A stretch of 64,000 nucleotides of DNA from Avena insularis (lineage: Eukaryota; Streptophyta; Magnoliopsida; Poales; Poaceae): positions 335,845,211-335,909,210 of the forward strand of contig CM042696.1 of the NCBI GenBank assembly GCA_023614405.1, given 5' to 3'. Of this stretch, positions 56,500 through 64,000 are shown in pieces. A program made the translations under genes and the position numbers. Each line of letters starts with the position of its first letter. Positions within the stretch are counted from its first letter, which is position 1. The notes under the pieces were generated by a model. That model made no database searches, was not told the origin of the DNA, and saw only the letters and a list, made by a program, of their open reading frames with translations.

Positions 56500-57655
56500 G
56501 TTGTCTTGCTTCATTTTTTACATTCCGACTTTTTCCTCATCTGGATGGACTTCTATGTCCCGAGGGACTTGGTAACAATGTTGGCAAGCTGATCGTTGGT
56601 GTTCACGTGTTGCACCTTGATCATCTCCTCAACACACTCCTGGATGTAATAGAACTAGGTGTCTATATGTGCTTGCTCCTCTCGTGATGAACTAAATTTT
56701 TGCACAATGAGATTGTAGCCCGACTGTCGATCTTTAGTGACGCCTTTTGCACCTCCTTCTTTGCAAGATCATCTAGGAGTCTTCTCGGCCACACACCTTG
56801 ATAAGCCGCTGTGCTTGCCGCTATGTACTTTGCCTCACATAAAGACAATGCCACCACTTTATGTTTCTGAGAATTCCAGCTGATAGGATTCGGACCTATG
56901 TAGAATACCATGCCCGATGTGCTTTTTCGATCATCAACATCTTCTGCCATGTTGTTTTCTGAATACCCGTGAAGAAATAATCCTTCTTTTCACTTGTTGT
57001 AGGTGCAACCAAGATTGATAGTGCCTTTCACATAGCGCAAGATTTGTTTGACGGCGCTCAGGTGTTTGGTCGTGAGGTTCTTCATGAAACGACTCACGAT
57101 CCCGACTAAATATACCAAGTTAGGTCTGGTATGCACCAATATCTTAGGTTGCTCACAATGCTTCGATACATTATGGTGTCCATCGGCGGATTTGAGTTTA
57201 TCTTGCTCAACTTATGACGCTGGTCCATTAGAACTTGTAACACGTTGCAATCTTCCATGCCGCAGTTGTCCAACAACTTGACTGTGTAAGATGATTGACG
57301 TAGGGAAACGATAGTTTTGCTTGACTTCGATGCCTAAGTAATAGCTGAGTAATCCTAGATCACTGATGCTAAATTTCTTATTCATCTACGCCTTGGAACT
57401 TTTAATTTCTTGCACACTATCTCTAGTTATAATCAGATCATCGACATAAACTCCAACTAGCAGATTTGAACCTTTGGAGTCCTTTGTATAGATTGCGTGC
57501 TCGAGGAGACATCTCTTGAATCCGGGAGAGACCAAACATTGGTCTAACTTTGAATTCCAAGCACTCGGCGCTTGCTTTAGCCCATATAGTACCTTCTTGA
57601 ACTTGTAAACTTTCTCTTCTTCGCATTTATTCTTGTAGCCTGGGGTGTGTGTTCC
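56500..57655 (-). pseudogene. pol: Copia-type pol remnant (RT C-terminus and RNase H)
   Basis: Read on the minus strand from 57655: YGLKQAPSAWNSKLDQ, then the RT catalytic VYVDDLII (about 57450) and ISDLGLLSYYLGIEV. The RNase H segment (56950-56663) has DDRKSTSGMVFYIGPNPISW and CEAKYIAASTAAYQG, with Lys where the catalytic Glu of CEAEY should be. It ends HERSKHI, then VNTNDQLANIVTKSLG and a stop near 56555. Stops and frameshifts throughout. It differs from the copia element at 36477 (QAPSAWN against QASRSWN) and is a different lineage. No LTR found. Confidence 0.82.
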
Positions 57656-57680
57656 ACATAAACTTCTTTCGAAGATTACC

Positions 57681-58309
57681 TGTCGGGGGGATCACCACCG
57701 GGTGGCACAGCCGGCAGGATATTTTGGCTCTAGGTGGCGACAGCCAGCTGGCCATTCCCTTCAAGACAGCAAGCCGAATGTACGGGAAGGATGGGTACGC
57801 AACCAAGGGTGACATAGGGAATGGTCTGAACGTCTTATCAGCCATACCGATGAGACATAAAGGATAATGTCATACCAACGAGCTCTGTTGCTCGATCACA
57901 CACAGTTTCATAGTCGTGCCACTGTGCACATGTCTCCACATCTGTCCAGCACTGTATATGAATAGTCATTGGGTCCCACCAGCTGGAGCATTATAGCCGG
58001 ATGTACCTAGTAAGTTGGGAGCTCCTGAGAAGGGGTTTGTTGATCCAGAGCTCACCCCCACTACTCATTCGAGAGAAGAGGTATGAACACACAAATAGCT
58101 CTAGGAGCAACCTTGTATTCCATATTGATTTGATATTCAATTCAGGCAGGAGTAGGGGTGTTAACTCATCGAGGGCCCTGGATCTGGGTACGTCTCTTTG
58201 TCTAGTGCTCATATCCAATCCCGTATACGGATGCTGTCGCTCGACCTAGTTGGACTCACTCCTCTCTCAAGCTACCCCGTATGGTACTGCCATGCAATAT
58301 ACCACGACA
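57681..58309 (+). repeat. 5' LTR of gypsy-3
   Basis: About 629 bases, TGTCGGGGGGATCACCACC to ATACCACGACA. The left flank ATTACC cannot be tested for a duplication because the 3' LTR is absent. The ends resemble those of gypsy-1 (TGT.GGGGGGAT...CCACGACA). Confidence 0.8.
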
Positions 58310-58310
58310 G

Positions 58311-58328
58311 TTGGCGCCTACCATGGGG
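58311..58328 (+). promoter_or_regulatory. Primer binding site of gypsy-3
   Basis: TTGGCGCCTACCATGGGG one base after the LTR, the same type as in gypsy-1. Confidence 0.8.
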
Positions 58329-60100
58329 ACTCTTGCGGCGACCACAGTCACGTTCCGTACGGGACTCTGCATCAACTCTGGAGAGCATGTCACCTCTAGC
58401 CTCGTTCTCACCTTCGGCACCTTTGAATGTGTTAATCATCTACTTCGCGAACAATGTGTTCCCCGGGGACTGCTCCATCATCCACTTCGACAGCCACCAC
58501 ATCAACATCGCCGCCATCTCCGAGGAGTACCCTGGTGAGGTTCTCACCTTCTCTGACCCGCCGCTCGTCAGATGTGGCCGTAGAAACGGTGATGCCAATC
58601 TCTGCCCCTACGTAGAGATCATGATGGCTAGCTCCGGCGGGAGCATTGGCCAGTGTCCCGTGCTCGAGCGTTCGGCACGGAGCCGGAACCTCGTCCCAGG
58701 AGCCCAAAGCTAGCCCACCGGAGACAATAATTGAGCACCTTCTTACTCTGTCGACCCTAGCACGGACCCTGCTACAGTTGTCGCGACACTCAAATTAGCA
58801 CGCCAGGGTATCCTGGATGAAGCCCTGGAGGTTATTGCCGCCCAGCGTCGGCTGGAGAGCACCCTTCTTGAATACAACGTAGCTCGCGGTTTCAACCTTG
58901 CCGAAAACTATCCTAGCTGGATGGCAGAAGTCTGGCATCGAGCCAACGACCTTGATGGATGCTAGCTCGCGATGGCCAGCCGACACCATGGTTGGCTGTG
59001 ATCCAGCCTATGTATAGCTCCCGAGTGAAGAACATGAGCGTAGCTCAAGCAACATCATCGAAACTAGAGATCTTGGAGGGTGAGGACCTACGCCGGCAGC
59101 AGCAACACGTACAAGTGCTTCTAGCTATTGCCAACCGGTAGTAGGCGTAAGCCGGATCGGAAAATCCTACCGCTAGAGCGAGCACAAATCCCCGTCGGCT
59201 AGCAGATCCCCAAGTCATCACATGGCCTAATCTAGCCCAGCAAGCGCATGGCAGCTGGCGCAACAACCGACAGCAGGACTCCGCCAGCTAGGGGGCAACA
59301 TCATAGTGACCCGACTGCGGTCAGAGCTGGTCCAACCAGCAAGAGCACCAAGCTCTAGTCACCGACGGTCCAGCCCCTAGTACTGTCTCAGTGGATGGCT
59401 GGGACCCCGCATGCCGGTAGCCAGCCCAGACGCTCGCAACTGCATCGACAGGCTGGCGGACTCGCGTGCTTTGGAAGAGGAGGGTCCAATCAGACCGGTC
59501 GCATCCAGAGTGATCATTTGCCCCATGAACTTCACCCTCCCTCAGGACACGCCAAGTACAATGGCATGACCAAGCCGGAAGACTGACTGGTGGGCTACAC
59601 CACCAATGTCGGCATCGCTGGCGGCAACAAGCTGATGGTACTGTGCTACGCAACAGTCATGCTATAAGGAATGCCAGGACGTGATTGAACAACCTCCCTC
59701 CTAACAGCGTCAACGCCTGACTCGACTTCGAGGAAACCTTTGTCGGGAAATTCACCGGCACCTACCAGCACGTGGACCGGCTGTTCCAGCTATCCCTTTA
59801 TGTCCAGGGCAAGGATGAGTCAGATTGCGACTACCTTACGTGGTGGTCTGAACTGCACAACTCCTATGAGGGGGTCCACGAGGTACATGCAATACAATAC
59901 TTCCCTAAGGGATGTAGAGATGTCACAATTCTCAAGCATAAGCTCATGCGGGTGGATCCGACGACCATGTTGGAGATCATGGTCATTGTGGACAAGTACG
60001 CAATAGCCGAGTCCATGATGCAAAAGCCGATCCGGCTTGACTCATCCACCAGGGTGATCACCAACGATTCGGCTAAGAAGCAGCTGGGTGGCTAGAACCG
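58329..60100 (+). pseudogene. gag: Gypsy-3 gag
   Basis: The leader and N-terminal part (58329-59520) are decayed. The capsid domain is readable in three pieces: GHAKYNGMTKPED (about 59545), VGYTTNVGIAGGNKLMVLCY, and the frame 59772-60095 with LFQLSLYVQGKDESDCDYLT and YFPKGCRDVTILKHKLM. It ends in the alpha-helical DKYAIAESMM segment. This is the retrotransposon gag domain of Tat-type elements, with stops at 59584 and 60093 and frameshifts between 59640 and 59770. No zinc knuckle seen. Confidence 0.72.
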
Positions 60101-60589
60101 GCAGCTCCTCCAGGCGGCATCCACATGATAACCGCCATGACAAGAGGAAGTATGAGAAGCGGGATAGCCGGTATGGCTCCAAGCAAGTCGCATATGTCGA
60201 GGAAGAGTAGCTAACGGTAGAGGGCAGCTGATGCCAAAAGGCTAGAGAGAGGGCATGGAAGCCCAAGTACTTGTTCGAGCAGATACTCGATGGGCCATGA
60301 AAGTACCAGAGTGGCGGCTCCAATCCATCCACCCATACTGCATGCCAGTGTAGCTGTACCCACCATTTGAGCTCGGGAGGAGGTATGCTGCGTCCACTAC
60401 TGTGGCCCCCATACGACACCATCCTCCACGAGCATGGCAAGCAGCTAGCTCATGCAGCTAGAGGGGGTTACGATGAGTTTCCCGGCAGGACACAAACTAC
60501 TACATCTTCACCATCGAGCTGGATGACAAGCGCAGCCAGAGGCAGCACGTGACCGAGGTGATCGAATGTTGTTGTGCCCCCGTACCGCA

Positions 60590-60983
60590 ATACATGTATT
60601 GGTCTGAGAAGGCCATTTACGTGGGGGCATGAGTATCATCCGTATGTCATGCCATCTCTAGGCGCCTACATACTGGTGCTAGACCCAACCTTCATCTCCA
60701 AAAAGTTCACATGCCACTTCTCATCTGTCCTCATCGATAGTGGCAGCAACATCAACATTTTATATCGTGACACCATGTTGAAGTTGGGGATCACTGAGGC
60801 CCAGCTTTGGTTGAGCAAAATAGTGTTCCATGGCATCATGTCAGGCCTTTCCTACTCCCCCATCAGCAAGATACGGCTGGACGTCCCTATTCGGCATGAA
60901 CGAGAACTTTCTCCATGAGCCCACCTTATTCGAGGTGGTGGACCTCAGTAGTCCCTACCATGCACTCCTTCGGCATCCCGTTT
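60590..60983 (+). pseudogene. pol: Gypsy-3 aspartic protease, truncated
   Basis: Reads MPSLGAYILVLDPTFISKKF, then the active site VLIDSGSNINILY (about 60730) with the expected Asp-Ser-Gly. It then has DTMLKLGITEAQLW and, after a one-base frameshift near 60905, FEVVDLSSPYHALLRHP. It stops at about 60984, where the family would read LLGRPALAKFMA. The following sequence is unrelated. Confidence 0.8.
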
Positions 60984-62240
60984 GTTGGGGAAAGAGTCCC
61001 AGATGGGAACAAGGGGTCCAATAAGCCTTGAGTTCGTGAGGACGATGAATCACACGTTCTGAGCTTCTCAGCAACGGCGAAGGCGGCGACGCTCGAACAT
61101 GATAGAGAGGTTGACACGGTTTTTTTACCCATGTTTAGGACCCTCGTGAGGAGGTAAATCCCCTACTCCTGCTTGGTTGTATTGCTTGCGGTGCCTTGTG
61201 AAGGTATAATGGTGAACCAATGTCTAGGGTTACCGATTGCTGGGATCAACCTCTTCCAAGGTAGGGGAAGGTCTCCTTATATTGAGAGGCCGGGCCTCTT
61301 CCCCCAAAGTGCTAGGCGGGAAGGGTCACCACACTATCGCCCCTCGAAGGTCCGGTCTACAAGACTACTTTTGGTTGACTCGGTCCTCTCATATTGGTCG
61401 CCCTCTAGTCCTTCGCAAAGCTGGGCTTCCTGGCGCCGTCCTTCACTACCTAATGCCTCCCCTGTCCCCTTAGCAGCAAAGTGGTAAGGGGCAGGTGTCC
61501 TGGCCCTGATGACATCCTCGGCGTCCTTGCACCAGAAGGCTGGTGGTCTGGCATTTCTTTACCGAGGAGGCCCACCCAGTCCTAGTCTTTCCTGCCAGGC
61601 TTGTCTTCTTCTTTGTGATGGGATTTCAAACATGCCCCTAGGGTCTGCTCTGAGGCATCCGAGGCCCATCAGGGGACCTGGGCGAGATGGCGCTTCGCGA
61701 CAGCAGATGGGTGGACTCGGGCGAGTCCCCCTCTAGAGGCGGTAGCCTTGACCCTCCCTTCGGAGGTCGCCTGCCTCGCACCTTTGCCTCTAGAGTGGCC
61801 CTAATGGTGGGCCCACCGGCCGTGGGATCGTTTTACCCTGGGTGCCAGGACTCCAACAGTAGCCCCTAGGCGCTTGCCATGACCGTCAAGGGCCCCATAG
61901 GACGGCGGGACCTGTCGTGGCCATGACTATCATGGTAACCATTTCCGCACGCATCTCCACTATGCACTTGGACTGTCTGGGTTCTGGGACCATATGATGC
62001 AAACAGATCTTCCCATCCTCGGGAACCGCTCCCCATGATATGATGGCTCGTGGGGTGGACTAGCGGTTGCGGCCGCGTGCCCGAGGCACCGTTTCGTCCT
62101 GTTATGAAATAAATAGTGGCGCCGGAGAGTCGCCTTCTCTCAGACGTCTCCTCCTTCCCACTTTTCCATCTTCCCCATACTCTTGGGAGAGAGCCTCTGA
62201 AACCTCGGCCTTCTCCATGAATCATCCTTGGCCTTCCGCC
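60984..62240 (+). mobile_element. Unclassified GC-rich repeat, possibly an LTR or leader of another retroelement
   Basis: Begins near TGTTGGGGAAAGAG, directly at the gypsy-3 break. It contains CCTCGTGAGGAGGTAAATCC and ACTCCTGCTTGGTTGTATTG, a phrase common in Triticeae repeats. Toward the right, TGAAATAAATAGTGGCGCC (about 62105) may be a TATA region, followed by a CT-rich leader (TCTCAGACGTCTCCTCCTTC) and ATGAATCATCCTTGG at 62218. No retroelement protein motif is visible. Confidence 0.4.
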
Positions 62241-62520
62241 GCAGAGAAGGGTAAGGGGTGATGTTGGAGGGTGTTGCTGCTCCGCCAGTGAAATGCGGGC
62301 AAGGACATTCCCGTGGGAGCGGCCGTGCGGGGCGCGGGGGTCACGGCTGCAATCGGGCTGCCACCTCCTCTTCTGGTGCTTATGAGGCGGCTATAGGGGA
62401 CCTGCCAGCGAGATGTGGGTAGGGCCAGCCTCGTGGGGGCGCCCGAGGACGATGCGGGGAGCGTGGTGTTGGAGGGGGTGGCGGATCCATGCCCGCGGCT
62501 TCCCCTTACCTCCCCCTTTC

Positions 62521-62894
62521 ATGGTCATGATCAAGATCGAGGAGGGCGCCGAGCCTGAGCGGGTCATTGACTTCTTCCTCATCCTCTAGGACACCGGCTA
62601 GGACACGACGGTGCATCTGCTCGTGCGCTTTGCCCTTGGAGTCATAGGGACATGCCTAGCAACGTGCATATGAAGAATTCTGGTGGCGGTGATATCTAGA
62701 CCATTCCCGTTGAAGCCCCCTCGCCCGGGGAGATGTACTTCACCACCGACTGGGATCGCTTCATCACCTACCACCACGTCACGCACAGCTCCGTGCTGAG
62801 GTACCGCTACTTTGGTGAGGAGGGCTTCTCGGTGTCGATATTCGACCCACAACTGTGCCGTATGGACTATCCTTGCCACCTATGGAGCGTGTAG
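62521..62894 (+). pseudogene. B3-type DNA-binding domain fragment
   Basis: B3 domains are plant transcription-factor DNA-binding folds. From 62521: MVMIKIEEGAEPERVIDFFL with TAGs at 62587 and 62599, then a frameshift near 62640. The third piece has a TAG at 62697 where the family has Trp, then TIPVEAPSPGEMYFTTDWDR, FITYHHVTHSSVLRYRYFGE and EGFSVSIFDPQLCRMDYP to a stop at 62892. The pattern W.V......G..YF..W..F...H.......L.F.Y.G...F.V.IFD...C fits a REM-type B3 domain. One domain only, about 120 residues. Either a captured and decayed gene piece within a repeat or a relic of a local gene. Confidence 0.62.
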
Positions 62895-63420
62895 GATCTC
62901 TGGGTGTGGCGGAGGGTGCGCCATCGGAGAGCGGTGTGCTTACCTTGGCGGGTCATTCGGTCGTAGCGCTTTTGGACTTTTGTTTTTGCAGGTGCAGCTT
63001 GTAGTGAACTCCTTTCAGCTGTCTTCTCTCGTGATTGCCTTTTTTCGTGCACCTTGTCAGACCGTGTTGAGCGTCGCTAGCCCTCGAGTCAGGCAGTCGA
63101 ACCATGGCCTGAGAGAGGAAGCGAGATGGGCCCCTCACAGGCGAATTGACAGGTTTTGTGCGGGTCTTGGTCGCCACAAGGAGGGGCCCCCATGAGCCTC
63201 CTATAGGTATCTTGAGGAGGGGTCGTAGGTCTACGCATCTCTTAAAGGGCTGCAGGAGGCAAGGCCTACCATGAGAGCCTGTCCCCGTGGGTCGCTTGTC
63301 CTGCCGGCCTTCCCAGGAGGAGACCGTAGGCGCAACATGGGTCTTGGCCGCTGGAGGATAGGGTACCCTCGTGAGCCAACCCGTGAGCCTCTCGATGAGA
63401 GCACCGTGGAGCAGCGCTTA
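62895..63420 (+). other. GC-rich sequence, no supported gene
   Basis: Follows the B3 fragment. Short open frames on both strands show no recognisable domain. Leads into the tandem repeats. Confidence 0.35.
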
Positions 63421-64000
63421 GCCTGACAGACCATAGAGAAAAACATGTACTTCTGGTGCTCCCTACAGGTGTCTCGTGAGGGTTTCAAGTGCCAGGAGAC
63501 GCGGATGTCTTGTTGTTGGGGCCATCCTTTAAGTTCAGAGCTCGACACTTGAGGCCCTGGGTCAACAGGTAATGACCCTTTCATGCACCAGTCACCGTGG
63601 ATGAGTTGACTTGTTGCCGAAGACGACCCTTTCGAGCTCCATGGACCGTGGGTGAGGTGACTTGTTGCTGGAGCTAGTCTGTAAGCCAGAGCTCAATACC
63701 TTAGGCCCTGGGTCAACGGGCGGTGGCCCGGAGGAAAACACCATGGAGAGAGCCGCCGAAAAATGCAAGGGCTGATTTTGCTAAACATGTCGCGCGAGAG
63801 TCCCAAGCACCAGGCACCGTGGGTGAGTTGACTCATGGCCAGAGCTAGTCTGAAAGTTCATAGCTCGACACTTTAGGCCCTGGGTTGTGGCTTGACGGTA
63901 GCCACCATGGAGGGATCGCAGAGCAAAACATGTAGGCGGCCGATCTTCCCTACAAGTGTCTCACGAGGGTCCCAAGCACCTGGCACCGTGGGTGACGAGG
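63420..64000 (+). repeat. Degenerate tandem repeats, units about 150-170 bases
   Basis: GGCCCTGGGT recurs at 63553, 63704 and 63876, each preceded by a variant of AGAGCTCGACACTTTA. CACCGTGGGTGAGTTGACT-like motifs occur near 63590, 63645, 63807 and 63981, and GTCTCGTGAGGGT-like motifs near 63470, 63790 and 63958. Runs to the window end. Confidence 0.75.

Larger units (their letters stand above)
57681..60983 (+). mobile_element. Gypsy-3: Tat-like gypsy, 5' LTR to protease only
   Basis: 5' LTR, primer site, gag and protease in + orientation, then a break at about 60984 inside the protease C-terminus. RT onward is missing. Same lineage as gypsy-1 by primer site and protease but with a different LTR. 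Confidence 0.8.

Overview
This is plant nuclear DNA, almost certainly from a large-genome grass of the Triticeae (wheat, Aegilops, barley or rye group). The window is nested transposable elements from end to end. They include BARE/Angela-type copia, Athila-type gypsy with a tRNA-Asp primer site, Tat-type gypsy with a spliced antisense gene, a LARD-like element with 4.2 kb LTRs, L1-type LINEs and Stowaway-like MITEs. I found no intact host gene, rRNA, tRNA or CRISPR array. Family names rest on recognising motifs and termini, not on a database search.

Layout. 1-1326 is the 3' end of a LARD-like LTR. 1327-3214 is a 5'-truncated LINE with reverse transcriptase. 3215-14026 is an Athila-like element B, truncated at its 5' side, with a complete younger relative A (4157-11360) inserted in it. 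14027-15480 is mixed sequence with MITE remnants. From about 15480 runs a second, longer LINE (CT-rich 5' UTR, ORF1, endonuclease/RT ORF2). It is split by a solo Athila-type LTR (21151-22558, TSD AGCGA) and by the 30 kb Tat-like element gypsy-1 (23878-53954, TSD AGGAT).

Gypsy-1 carries gag, protease, RT, two RNase H domains and integrase on the + strand, then a multi-exon antisense gene. That gene is interrupted at 36477-52106 by a composite insert flanked by GTTGG. The insert contains a copia element (36477 to about 42582, 3' end lost), the remains of a second gypsy (gypsy-2) that also has an antisense gene, and inside gypsy-2 the LARD-like element (42799-49858, TSD GAAGT).

From 53960 on there is low-copy-looking sequence with MITEs, a minus-strand copia remnant (56500-57655), a truncated third gypsy (57681-60983), and an unclassified GC-rich repeat. 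The last holds a broken B3-type DNA-binding domain (62521-62894) and ends in degenerate tandem repeats.

Insertion order can be read from target duplications: LINE-2 first, then the solo LTR and gypsy-1, then gypsy-2, then the copia and LARD elements. All coding regions carry stops or frameshifts, often TAG or TAA where the family has Gln or Trp. That fits long-term decay of methylated DNA. These are fossils and relics, not a working gene cluster.
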